A stretch of 64,000 nt of DNA. It comes from Topomyia yanbarensis. Lineage: Eukaryota; Arthropoda; Insecta; Diptera; Culicidae. The stretch is from positions 98,877,845 to 98,941,844 of the forward strand of contig NC_080671.1 in assembly GCF_030247195.1 (NCBI RefSeq), written 5' to 3'. Shown here in pieces: positions 46,515 to 57,435 of this stretch (positions are counted from its first letter, which is position 1; every line of letters starts with the position of its first letter). The translations under genes and the position numbers were made by a program. The notes below the pieces were generated by a model, which was not told the origin of the DNA, did no database searches, and saw only the letters and a program-made list of their open reading frames with translations.

Positions 46515-47662
46515 CTATTGTTGCCAGCGTTCATTGATTTCATCCGGTACATTCTGGTCCCACTCTGTTCCTTTCGCCCAGATATCCTGAAGGAGGATTT
46601 TACCGTGCACGAGGAAGAATGCGATAAATCCTAGTGGATCGAACAATCTCATGACCACCCGGGCTATCTCTCGTTTAGTGGGAATATGATTATCGGGGGC
46701 GTACACGAACACATCCTCATATGGTAACAAGTTCATACCAAGGACCGACTCAGATTTTCCCCCCGTTCCAGATCTAGGTTCTTCTGCTCTAGCTCATCCG
46801 TCTCTCCTATTTTCTGCAGAACTTCGGTCTCGTTAGACAGGAAGTGCCGTAGGATGAAGCCACCTTTCGAGTGCACCAGCTTGATTTCGTGTACAACCGC
46901 GATCGCCTCGTTGACCGACTCAAAACTATCCAGATAGTCGTCAACATAGTGGTTGTTCTTGATGGCTACGGCAGCTCGTGGATACTCGGTCGCAAACTCG
47001 TCAGCGTTGAGATTTTTCACGAACTGTGCTAATGCTGGCGAGCAGGTGGAACCGAATGTTGCGACGTCCATCACGTACACTTGGGGGTAGTCTTATGGGC
47101 GTTCTCGGAACATAAATCGCTGAGACTGGCAATCGGGAGCTCGTATTTTAATCTGATGGATCATCTGCATGATGTCTCCACACACTGCTATGGGGTATTG
47201 ACGGAACTGATAGAGAACTCTCGGAAGAGGAGTCAGGAGGTCTGGTCCTTTAAGTAATTTTGAATTGAAGGACACATCACCCACTTTGGCTGCTGCGTCC
47301 CAGATCAATCGTAGTTTCTCTGGCTTTCGAGGGTTGGTAACGACACCCAGGGGAAGGTACCATACACGTCCGGATTCAACGGATGTCAGTTCTTCCAGAT
47401 TTGCTTTATGAGCATAGCCCTTACGCTCGTATTCATAGATTTGCCCACGAACTCGTTTCTCTAGTGACGGATCCTTTTGGAGTTTTCGTTCCAGCCCCTC
47501 TAGTCGCCGCAAGGCCGTTGGGTAGCTGTCTGGGAAATTTAGATTATTTGTTCTCCAAAGCAACCCGGTTTCGTAGCCAGATCCGGATGATACGCGTCTC
47601 GTTGTGTCCACTAGCAGCTGCCTGGCACGCTTGTCATCGTCGGACTCAGGGACCTCGCACAA
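46515..47662 (-). pseudogene. Bel/Pao reverse transcriptase domain, frameshifted
   Basis: 47662-47093 encodes the RT N-terminus (GYETGLLWR, VWYLPLGVVTNPRKPEKLRL, the FNSKLLKGPDLL segment). A one-base shift near 47090 leads to 47080-46733 with the catalytic box NHYVDDYLDS. Another shift leads to 46736-46515, the start of the A17-type region (FDPLGFIAFFLVHGKILLQ). Shortly after, near 46470, the sequence jumps straight into the integrase zinc region, so RNase H and the rest of the A17 domain (some 350 residues) are deleted. Confidence 0.82.
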
Positions 47663-47704
47663 ATGGGAAATACCAGCTTTATCTAAAGTGAAGAAATCGC
47701 GGAG

Positions 47705-48259
47705 TTACTCGTTCAATTCCCGATCCGGGTCAGACACTGCTCCAACATGAAAATTTACCACTGCCGTTTGCGACGGTTGGTCAGGTATGCATCCATAAAT
47801 ACTGCATCCTAGTCGGCATTTTGCACCGATTGGGTCGCTAGGTCCTCCTTCTCGTAACTTCAGTGGAACGCATAGCCTCATGTTGTCTAGACCTATCAGT
47901 AGCTTGGGTTGAACCAGTTCATAGTCCTGCAACGGAAGACCACGTAGATGGGGAAAGCTTTTGGCCAAATTTCCATATTTTAGTGATTGGGAAGGTAGAA
48001 CCAGGCGGCTAACTGTACGAGTGCCAACGAGCTTGTACTGAGTGCCACATCCCTTACCGGAGATATCAACCTTCACACGTTGTGACTTCGGCTCGACCCG
48101 CTTTTCATTTCCGGTCCACTGAAGTGTGAGTGGTTCCGTATGACCATCGACCCCCAGCTGCTTTGCAACAGATTCTTCTAATAGAGTGTACGAAGAGCGT
48201 TCATCGATGAATGCGAAGGTGGTTAGTCGATTGTTGTCGCTAGATAGAACGACAGGCAC
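47705..48259 (-). pseudogene. Bel/Pao aspartic protease domain
   Basis: An open frame of 184 codons with FIDERSSYTLLEE near its start, corresponding to the FxDxGSS active-site region (the glycine is Arg here). It continues with LIGLDNMRLCVPLKLREG, typical of the retropepsin-like segment between gag and RT. It is uninterrupted, but the active-site substitution and loss of the upstream frame make activity unlikely. Confidence 0.72.
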
Positions 48260-48381
48260 GATGCGAAAGAGTGGCTATTTAAAGTCACCATAAAACACGT
48301 GACTAGCCGATACGCCTACGTTTTCGGTGGGAGGGGATGATCAATGTAGGAGAGTGTGGTGTTTCTGGCGACACCCTTCAA

Positions 48382-49951
48382 TTACACACCCATTCCATGA
48401 TCTGCATGGCCATTTTCCATGACTATTGAGGCAGGTTCTGCAAAACCCTTTTTACTGGACCAGTTTCTATCGCTCGTCCAAACTTGCGCCTTTAAACTGG
48501 TGACAGTCCGCCACTCGATGACCCACACGGCCACATGCCCCGCACGGCTTTCCAGATTTGAAGTTATTAGAAGCACTACCAGTTGCGACGGCGCGCCGCG
48601 GCGGAAGTTCGCTCATTGGAGTGAGTATGAATGGCACCGGTTTCATTTGGCTTCTGTTTTTCGTGTCTAAGGGCACTCCCTAGTCCAGGAATCTCGAAGG
48701 AAACCTCACTCGCAGCGGTGACCAGACCGACGTTTCAAGGTTAGCTGGTTGGCTTTTATTTTTGTAGATGGCCCAATCCAATCGCATCAAGCCTGGTAAC
48801 TTCTCTACGAAATCCTGCATTAGCGTCGGATTTGACAGGTGGTTTTGCTGGCCAGCTGCTTTAAGATGATCCACTAAGTTCTGAACTGAGGGGCCAAAAC
48901 TGATAAGCGTTTCCAACCGGTCGTGCCTTGGGGCCGGTACGTACTGAATTTTGCTCATCAGCGATCGAATTATTAGCTCCAGTCTTCCGTAGAGCGTGCG
49001 CAGGGTCTTGATAACGTGCGGCACACTGGCGGGCAGAAGTAAACGGCTACGTACCGATTTGAGGGCATGTCCCTTCAGGCATCGTTGGAGGCGGACTAGA
49101 TTTTCTGCATCCGAGTATCCGCAGGTAACAGTCGACTGCTCGAAGTTGGATATAAATATTGGCCACTCTTCTGAGTTCCCGTTATAAATTGGTAAGTCCC
49201 TTCCCAAAATGTGCCGTGCGGCAATCCGCTCTTGTGTTAGCGTTTGGTTCGGCAAAGGGGAGTGTACGCGAGGAACTGGTACGTTCTGCAGCTTCTGAAC
49301 GTGTTTCGATGGGCGTGGTGCGGGAGGATGAGGTAGTTCGAGGTGATGTGAGTGCTTTGAGAGTGCTGATATATGACTAGCTGAATAATCGTCTGCTGGG
49401 TCCTCAGGAACATCTTCGCCGTCTGAATCGACGGATTGATCATCGTCGCCGTTGTTATCTTGATTTCCTTCCGATCCTCCAGTATTTGCCGAGGAATTCA
49501 GCCGGTTTTTCACTTTGTTTCCCATATCCGAGATCGAACTACCTCTGCTGCTCGTTTGCGCCTGCTGTCGGATGATTTCTTGCCGCTTTTCGAAGGACTC
49601 CTTCCTAATTTGTTGCTGCATCCTTTTTAGTGCCAACTCCTCCTTCAGTTTGTGCTCACGTAGGTCCCGTTCCTCTAGGGCGAGCTTTCGTTTTTAATCC
49701 AACTGGCGCTCTTCTTCCTTTAGCTGCCGCTGCTTGATCTTGTTCTGTTCCAAGAGCTCATATTCCTTCAGTCGAAGTTCTTCTTCGACGAGTTTTAGTT
49801 TTTCTTCTAATAGTGTCATACGGACACTTGAAGTAGTGCTCTTCGGCGAGTCGGGATTCTTCTTTCCTCTTCTTGAGCCCGCTTTTGACGTCGTTTTTGA
49901 TCCCTTCAATGGACGTGTTTCCCCCGAAGGAATCTTGAGGAGCTGTTCCAT
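48382..49951 (-). pseudogene. Bel/Pao gag remnant
   Basis: The frame opens near 49951 (MEQLLKIPSGETRP) with a Lys/Glu-rich coiled-coil stretch, is stopped at 49694, then resumes at 49636 with MALKRMQQQIRKESF. The capsid-like segment LPIYNGNSEEWPIFISNFEQ spans the family-typical gag core. A nucleocapsid knuckle CGACGRVGHRVADC lies near 48540. The second Cys/His motif (CRTCLNSHGKWPC) needs a one-base shift near 48450. Two further frame breaks lie in between. The protein would be the structural polyprotein, but this copy cannot be translated whole. Confidence 0.78.
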
Positions 49952-50123
49952 GAACGGTTTCTGCTTGACCTCACACAGCTTGCAGGTGTATGTGATACTG
50001 CGCTGCTTTACTCTGCCTCGACGGAGTCCGGACGGTCGCAGGACTGGCAGTTCCTTGCTGTGTGTGATGGTGGGGAGTCTTCCATTCTCGTTTCCACTTG
50101 CCCGATCAAATTTCTTAACGAAA

Positions 50124-50618
50124 TGTGGGGTTAGGTTACACCAACTCTGGACAGCAAACTCGAATTTTGTATATAGTTTGCTTTAAGCTAGAATTAAGGT
50201 TTATTAATAATAATTTCATTGTAAATAATTAATGCGCTTACAAATTTGGTGACCGCTTGAATCGAGTGGAAGGAATGGGTCGATCTGTCCCACACGTGAT
50301 AGATCTGATCTAGAGTAAATCCTAGCAAGATAGATTTAATTATAGTTATTCCTAATGAAGCTGATCTGATTTGCGGGCAATTTACCAATTTCTGCACTTA
50401 ATCCTAATCTATACTGCACTTACTCGTTTCTCGAATTAGGAACTGGTACTGATTTAGCCGTAGCCGAAATAAATGTGAGCAGACATCTTCCGTTCTTCTT
50501 CTTATAATTTCTGTCCTGACGTTTCTCGCATATCAGTGTCGCCAACCGGTGCTGCGCCGCGTTCAGCAGCGTGACTGCGATCGGCAGCGTTGCCGACACG
50601 AGGGGGTCTGTCGGCACA
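50124..50618 (-). repeat. Complete 5' LTR of the Bel/Pao element
   Basis: 495 bp with TGT...ACA ends. High similarity to the partial LTR indicates a comparatively young insertion relative to other elements in the window. Confidence 0.85.
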
Positions 50619-50705
50619 GTAATATTGTAAACCATTTGAAAGCTATACGAAAACAATCAAAATACTATTCAACCATAGGGTCTTATGATTAAACTAAATA
50701 GTTCG

Positions 50706-52337
50706 ATCATATTTTCTGTTGTCTGTGGTCAACTCATAGGCTGGATCGTTCGAAACATTTAATAAGTGCGATCAAAATCAGCCCAGCTGTATTCAAATAT
50801 GACTATTGAAACACTAAATCTCATGCAACACAATTCGTAACCCTATGTGAATCATAGTTTTTCCCGGGTTTTTCGCTCTCATGCCGCTAAGCTCAATGGT
50901 CTGCTATTAAACTATTCAGACACCCATCATGCAACTTCCTTTTTGTCGCCGCGTATCACAGTTTTACCATTGAAAGCAGCTCGTGACCTGTACGCAGTGG
51001 CGTGCAGATGCTCGTCTGGTGCACTGCTACGCGGTTAACCGGTTATTGTGCTAAAAAATTGCGCTTGGCTGTTGTTTTGTTCGAGAGTGAACGTAAACGA
51101 AATCGCAAGGCAGTTTTGCGATGTTGAAGAATCTGTACATATGTCGTAGGTATAGGTTATTACCATATACAATGTGACGTTATGAAGTAACGCATTTCAC
51201 TTTAGCGCGATGGCATAAAATGACGCATGTTCATTAGACTGGCTTAACGTTATAAGGATGATGTTGTCAATGCTTCCAAATCAGACAGAAATGTTATACT
51301 GACGCCTTTTTCTGTACATGTCCATATCTACAAAGTACAAGCCTCCCATAGACCAAAAAAGCTATACAAACTATTATTACAAAATGCCAAGGTTTGGATC
51401 TCTGGGATACAGGCAATTTGAGCCAGTCTAACGTGCATCGCAATCAACAGATGAGTCAAAATCCAACAATTGCAGAGTTGGTAATTCCATGCTCGCATGA
51501 CAGATGCATTGAAAGGATTACAAAAATGCAGTAAAATAAAACAGTTTCACACAACACGCCAAAGTGAATTATTGAGATTAGTGAGTACTTCAGCGACACA
51601 GTTGTATTTGTGATAATGACAACTGTGTCCTTCTCGCACTGAGATTAGTCTTAAATTGCTACAACTTCCATGGTACGATAATAATAATTCGCAATCTTGG
51701 CGGCATCTACAATGTCATCATTTTGAATACGAATGAAACGACACGAATCCCTGTATCAACACAATAAGGAATTTTTAAAAATTCAGAAAGAAAATTGGCG
51801 CCTTCAAGCTAACTAAAACCTGTCGTGTCAAATAAACTAACTGATCAAAGGCTATCCTCGGCAAACCTAACCTGTTCCTTCTGCGTATGAGGATCGCTCG
51901 AGCAGCATTTCACATTAGAATGGAACCGTTGCGTTAGTCGATTGTGGTACGAACAGTAAATAATTAATAATGGCAAACCTGTCAAGCTTATGTTAGCGAA
52001 GGTTCATAAAAATGGTTGATTTATTTAAACTCCAATTTATCTCCAACTAATTGGAGTAGCGATCCCAGCTAATGTTGCAAGCGACCAAAGCCGGCAATCC
52101 ATTTGACAAAGGAACACCTCTTAACAGACGTTGGTCGATGGCCCCAGGGAAAATTTTATTATGACAAATTTCGCATCGAACAGTCAAATCAGGTCTATTT
52201 ATTTTTGCACTAAAAACAAACTATCCGGCTGTTGGTCACGACCTTTCCCAACTTCAGTATCACAGTAGGCATTGCCATGAACCACGTAAAATGCAAATAG
52301 GCTTCCGTGCCTCTGATCGGCGTGTGTCAGAAACAGG
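50706..52337. other. Intergenic, no gene seen
   Basis: AT-rich. The only recognisable piece is a retroelement-like tail at 51798-51840, similar to 28779-28825. Short frames (e.g. 50847-51038) have no recognised domain. Confidence 0.45.
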
Positions 52338-53536
52338 TAGGGTTGCCACCCCTCCGGGTTTGACCCGGAGACTCCGGTTTTCGGGAGCGATCTCCGGGTC
52401 TCCGGGTTTTTCATCAATTTCTCCGGGTTTGGTGGGAAAAAGCATAGGTTCAATTTTTTTGGAATTAATTGATTCTTTATAAAATATTTAAAAAGTGTAA
52501 ATTAAATATTACTCGTTTCAAGGTGGCGAAGAGTTCACCAAATATTGCTAATTTCTTTCACAAAGCAATGAAAATGAAAAACAAAATTTACTACAAATTA
52601 ACCTTCCGGAAGTAGCGCTAGTACACTGAGTGCACGCTGCTCTGAAAATCTAGCGAAATCGTCTTAGGGGACCAGCGGCTGCTCGTTCGGTAAGCCATAT
52701 GCGCGACTTCCGGAGGGTTAAGGAAAGTAATATTTCGCTATGTGCTACAATTGAAATGTTGCATTCCACTAAGTCGCTCAAAACGGTGTAAAAAAGTTAT
52801 TTTACTGCAATTTTACCAAATCATTTCACTCTTAGTGGTGCTTATCACCAGCTGCACTAAGGTCTGGCAGATTTTTTCTAATCCAACTGACTAGGTCAAC
52901 ATCAAACGAGTTCTTGCGGTGTTGTTGCTACTCCAGCAGCGATCCTTAACTGGGCTAGGGAGGTGAGTTTTGCCCCTTTGTTGCGAAATTATAAGGTCTG
53001 TTCCAGTACCAGGAGAAACTGGAAGTACTCCGGAGAAAATCGTTCCTGTACTCTCTTCTTCTCTTTTTTCTTCTTCTGGTGGCAAACCGGAGTAAAAAGG
53101 AGCAAAGATTTTTCGCTCCTGTTTACTCCGGAGTGACTTCCGTGTACTGGAACAAACCTATAATTTGTTGGTGACGAATAACCGACACCAGATAGTGTGA
53201 TGTCGCAGCTCTGCCTCCTTTGCTTTCCTTCTCCTGTTAGTTGTGGAGGAGAGCAATGCTCGTTCGACCTCCATAGTGAGAGTAGCTGGTGCTTTTGTAT
53301 TCTTGGCACTTAGTCGGGGAAGTGAAATACTACACCACATTAAACCGATAAAACCGTTCTCAAACGTCAAAAATTTACAGCTTTACTTTAACGTAGTAAT
53401 AAAAAGCGATTAAAGTGCTCTAAAATGCCTAGCAATCGCTTTGATTCCAATTTCTGTCTCGTTCCACTCAAAATCCACCACCCCCCAGATCAGTGAAAAT
53501 CTCCGGGTCAAAGCCTCTCCAGAGGTGGCAACCCTA
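52338..53536. mobile_element. hAT family hAT-B, complete non-autonomous copy
   Basis: TAGGGTTGCCACC ends in inverted orientation with a perfect 8-bp duplication GAAACAGG (52330-52337 and 53537-53544). Sub-terminal 'ctccgggt' repeats occupy the first 100 bp and recur inverted near the right end. It carries a nested MITE at 52995-53158. No transposase frame is present. Confidence 0.9.
52995..53158. mobile_element. 164-bp MITE with 5-bp TATAA duplication, copy 2
   Basis: GGTCTGTTCCAGTACC at the left and the inverse at the right (TGTACTGGAACAAACC), with TATAA at 52990-52994 and 53159-53163. It is in opposite orientation to the 34307-34480 copy. It lies inside the hAT-B element, so it inserted after it. 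Confidence 0.85.
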
Positions 53537-53544
53537 GAAACAGG

Positions 53545-53825
53545 TCTTGTAACTTGCTTGTGATATAAGCCAACTCCAGCACGACTGACCTTGATCCGCA
53601 GTGGGTAGCAAAAGATAAGCCGGTTTCGAACAAAAATGTTCGAATATCATCCGGAAGGGGAATAAAACACCATGAATGTGTCGCAGCGAGGACAAGTGGT
53701 CGAATCGTTCGATATCACTATAATTTATGATTTGTATCAATTCGCATAATCACCGAAAAAATTATCATATATCGGAGCTCACAAGTTTCTGAGATAATGC
53801 AGCTGCTACTACGCTCTGCTTTTTA
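53545..53825. other. Short spacer, no feature
   Basis: Unassigned sequence between mobile elements. Confidence 0.4.
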
Positions 53826-55408
53826 ACCCTGTCTTGCCCATGTTGCTGTGAACAAGAACGTTTTTAAACAACTATAACTCTTGGTTTAGTCAAGCTTTGC
53901 TCACACAATCCAATAAGGCTTATACTTGGGAATATCACCTTTTATTTGGGAACTAACAGTTATTATTATTATCCGTAGAAGTATTGCACAGTTCACACCA
54001 AATCGAACTGCACAGTAAGAAAGTGTGATGAATCAAAAGTGTGATCAAAAGTGCAGCTCCTCCTCCTCTGCAGAGTTAAAAATAATCGAAGCTCTTTTTT
54101 GACGGCTGAAAATGAACCTGTTGCGACTCGCGGTGAATAGAAAGAATATTCATTCAACTATCCATCTTATTCATTCAGTTGAATATCGTACAATATATTC
54201 ATTACACTAATTAACTAGGAAAATGTTTTCAAATGCCGATAAAGCATATGAAACAACAATCATCATCGCTTACATTGTGCCAGGGCCTACTTTGAAGCGT
54301 TTGATTCGTTGCTGAACGGTCGCTTCGTGTAATAATCGGAGACGAATGAAAATATGCATGGATGAATGGGTGGTTTGTTCGTTTGACGTTTTCAGCTGCG
54401 TCACTGAATATTGAAAATGAATGCGCCTGAATATGAACAATTTTCATTCAATGAATTTGAATATTTTTAACTCTGCTCCTCTGACAGATTTTTGACATTG
54501 AAAAATGTTAAACATCAAGACGGATACAGGTGTGCACATTTTTTTCTGTGTGTGAGTGCGGTTGTCATTTTTCATTGATGAAGCCAAAAAAACAAGAGGA
54601 TATGAAGAAGAAAAGCACAAACAGTTGACGTAGCGGGCCCTTCTGTTGCCATAAGCTTTGTTTCGGTTCGGTCATAGTTAATTTAATCGGTTTTTTTCGA
54701 GGTAAAAAGTATCCATAAGTGTTTTAATCGATAGATCCGAAGTGAAGCTCGGCCTTTTCTCACTTTTCATCGTGCGCCAAAGAATCAGGATTCTCGTTCG
54801 GATGTTGATGTTTACTTCAAGGGCCCCGGCCGCCATGCTTAATTTTGCAAGTATAATACTAATACACTCAAAAGTGTCAAATGTTCCCACCTTTCTCTCC
54901 ATCTTGGTTAAAAATAGACTTTTTCTTACTTTTACTATCTGGTAGGTTAGCATGGTTGAAAGTCTCACCATTTTTATGATATATGTGATCGAAAAAGTTA
55001 ATTTTTTGTTGATATATCCTTTCTTTTGATCACCGTAAAAAACAGTGTGATAACGAAGTGCATCAAAAATCCAACTTCAAAGCAATAAACAATAAGATAT
55101 TGCAATAAATCTTCTTGGATGCCGCTAAGCAGTGCTGTCAAGAACAGTTTCAACGAAAGGCGAAAAATTAAATTTTGATATAATTTCTTTGTCTCGAAGT
55201 TTTTTTGAAAAACTGAAAATACAATACTGTCTTCGGTTACATTTTTCATACAATTGGACTATTGTAGATGGGCTAGGAAAATTGAATTATGCATCGAAAA
55301 GTGAAAATTGAGCTGCGAGAAATGCATCAATTTGGGAGCCCAGCAGTTTTCATGGAAAACAGTATTGTACTTCTATATGCTCTAGGAAAAAATCGAGCAT
55401 AAAAGGGT
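53826..55408. mobile_element. MITE, TTCATGCCC family, copy 2 (with nested hAT MITE)
   Basis: Starts ACCCTGTCTTGCCCATG after a TA (53824-53825) and ends near ATAAAAGGGT before TA (55409-55410). The end match is weak, but two interior segments align with copy 1 (53885-53990 with 1010-1110, and 55228-55320 with 1250-1330). It is interrupted by the hAT MITE at 54071-54475. Confidence 0.5.
54071..54475. mobile_element. 405-bp hAT MITE
   Basis: The ends CAGAGTTAAAAATA and TATTTTTAACTCTG are exact inverses. The 8-bp duplication CTCCTCTG is perfect (54063-54070 and 54476-54483). The interior has several 'gaatattcattcaa' type inverted motifs and no coding frame. Confidence 0.92.
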
Positions 55409-55785
55409 TAAATACCCCGACTGGCATCGACTGGATGCTATTGGATTCTGCGGTTGTAGTAGGAGCAGTGAGCGCGTGTTGGCGCCGATAATCAATCTAA
55501 ACATATATTTATTTTTATTATTTTATTCATACAACTTGCTGCAAGATTATGCATAAAATTAATAGAAGTATAAGAGTGATCGATAGATAAAGTTTTTTGT
55601 ACGATTTTGCCCATTTCGGATCATGACATCATATGTAGTAAAAATTAGTGCAATATTTTTTTCCAAAAGAAAACAACAAAAAAAAGCCCATAATTTTGCA
55701 GATTTATCGACATGCATCATAAATATTCATTTTAGGTGTCAAACTTCTTCGATAAATCAATCATACATCCGAAAAAATGCTTTTA
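55409..55785. other. Spacer, no gene seen
   Basis: AT-rich spacer between two MITEs of the same family. No feature recognised. Confidence 0.4.
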
Positions 55786-56753
55786 ACCATTTCATGCCCA
55801 ACTTTTTTCTACACTGATAAAAATATAACAGTAACATCTATTAATTTTACACATAGATTTTTGCAATTAGCGGCTGCATATGCATACTATTTACTCGCAC
55901 ATAGATCTGATGAGAAAAATATCAATACATACTATTTTTGCATTGACATTTTATAACTTCGGCACATAAAACATGAGTCTATAGTGACACATACATATAA
56001 TTTATGTGTAAACTTGTTGAATTCTACAGTTTGCACTTAAAATATATGTTTTGCACTTGATGAATATACTCTTTTTGCGCATATAATTGCTAAGTGCGGG
56101 TAACAAATGGATTGTACAGTCAGATTATTTTGAGTGTAGTTCATGTAGGGTTTCAAAACTATTTTTCCTTGAAAACGGTGATGTCAAGAAACACGAAAAG
56201 TCTATTGTCCAAAAATATAGGTGCTTCCATTGCAGTGCTAGAAGCTGCTCAATTTTTACCTTCCAATGCTCAATACAATTCTCCTAGAATATTTACAATA
56301 GTTCAATTGCATGGAAAACGTAGCCAAAGACAGTCTAAATTGATAATTTTATCAGTTTTCAATAATATTGCACCATAATGAAAATATATGAAAAAATCAT
56401 TTTCCGTTGTCAACGCAAACTGTCCCTGGCAACACTGCTCCATCGGAATCGAGCCAGACAAATTGCAATAACTTCGCTTCTAGAGCTGGTCCTTGTAACT
56501 GTTATCACTCAAATGAAAGGCAATAGTCACATTCATTACTTGTTTTTGTGAGCAAATCTTGCCTCAATCAAAAGTTATTTAACCCTTAAAGGCGCAAACC
56601 AATTTTTTTCAAATTCTTTGAAAATTGTCTCACGGTTTTAATACGTTGCTACGATAATTTTGAGATGGTTTTTACAATGTTGTTTTAAAACAACATTGCG
56701 CATTTAAGGGTTAAAAACGTTGTTGTCCACAAAAAACATGGGCATGAATGGGT
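55786..56753. mobile_element. MITE, TTCATGCCC family, copy 3
   Basis: The ends ACCATTTCATGCCCA and the inverse of ACCCATTCATGCCCA (13 of 15) sit between TA dinucleotides at 55784-55785 and 56754-56755. 968 bp, non-coding. It carries a small nested element at 56582-56711. Parts of its left half ('cacataga', 'aatttatgtgtaaa') form further imperfect inverted motifs. Confidence 0.75.
56582..56711. mobile_element. 130-bp nested MITE
   Basis: ACCCTTAAAGGCGCAA at the left and the inverse of ACCCTTAAATGCGCAA at the right (15 of 16), with TA at 56580-56581 and 56712-56713. It lies within MITE copy 3. Confidence 0.8.
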
Positions 56754-57119
56754 TAGCAAAGAATTATTTTTCTGAGTTTGAGATTACTCAATTCAAATTC
56801 CAATAATAATAAAATCGAGCATTTCTCCGCAAGCAATGAATAGATTCAATACGTCGCCCATTATTGAACAGTCGACATATTGAACTTACGTAATTCTTAA
56901 GGAGAAATTGGTGAAATTTTTTTGTTTGAATTTGAATCAGGAATTTTTCGGTTTTTACCAATTTATGTTTATAAATGCCCAACAGTGTCAATATGCAATT
57001 GAATAAAAATACCGAATAATAGACAAGTTTTGGCTATTTACACCGATCGCATCAAAAGACTTTCCAAAATAGATTGTGTCAACAGACAATTCCGTCTTGA
57101 ACAGCGAATTTTAACATAT

Positions 57120-57330
57120 TGTAATGGATTATAGCGAAAATATAGCTGGTTTAAGTGGAATTATGGCGGATTTAGTGGAAATATGAAATTTCGCGGATTT
57201 TTTTCGGAAATATCGCAGAAATAACGGACTAGCGAGAATATAACGGGTCTTTAGAGGGATATGACGGATTATAATATGATATGGCGGACTTCGGCCGAAA
57301 AAAACGGATTAGCTAGAATATAACCCTTTT
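57120..57330. repeat. Degenerate tandem repeat (gcgagaatataacggat-like)
   Basis: Loose repetition of 'tagcgaaaatata', 'tagcgagaatataacgg' and 'tagctagaatataac', with 'atatggcgga' spacers, about 20-30 bp per unit. Too diverged for a precise period. Non-coding. Confidence 0.55.
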
Positions 57331-57435
57331 TTCTGGTTATTTATGACATTTTACCACGGTTGTGGCATTTGTGTCAATGGAAACAATAGGATAGATGGGT
57401 ATAGATATAGATGGGGATAGAGACACATTTGACAC

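Larger units (their letters stand above)
43301..50618 (-). mobile_element. Bel/Pao LTR retrotransposon, defective
   Basis: GTAAT target duplications flank it (43296-43300 and 50619-50623). The 5' LTR (minus-strand sense) is complete at 50124-50618, 495 bp, TGTGCCGACAG...AACCCCACA. The 3' LTR at 43301-43559 lacks about 240 bp of its start; a repeated 'caatttac' at the junction hints at a deletion between short repeats. The pol order gag-PR-RT-IN without a recognisable env is typical of Bel/Pao. Frameshifts, an RNase H deletion and a hAT-like insertion in the integrase make it non-autonomous. Confidence 0.88.
40999..50705. mobile_element. Palindromic fold-back element, copy B, split by insertions
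   Basis: Collinear with copy A. Its pieces are 40999-41647 (left extension and outer arm), 42986-43300 (inner arm) and 50619-50705 (loop region). They are separated by the solo LTR and by the Bel/Pao element, each leaving a short target duplication in this sequence. The loop is inverted relative to copy A, and the second arm is missing after about 50705. It therefore predates both LTR insertions. Confidence 0.82.

Noticed and set aside
49734..50186. 150-codon plus frame rich in Ser/Phe
   Set aside because: Antisense of the Bel/Pao gag coiled coil, where Glu/Lys codons read backwards as Ser/Phe/Leu.
43301..50618. Endogenous retrovirus (env-bearing) interpretation of the LTR element
   Set aside because: No envelope-like frame lies between integrase and the 3' LTR, and the gag knuckles, protease and integrase wording fit ordinary Bel/Pao retrotransposons.
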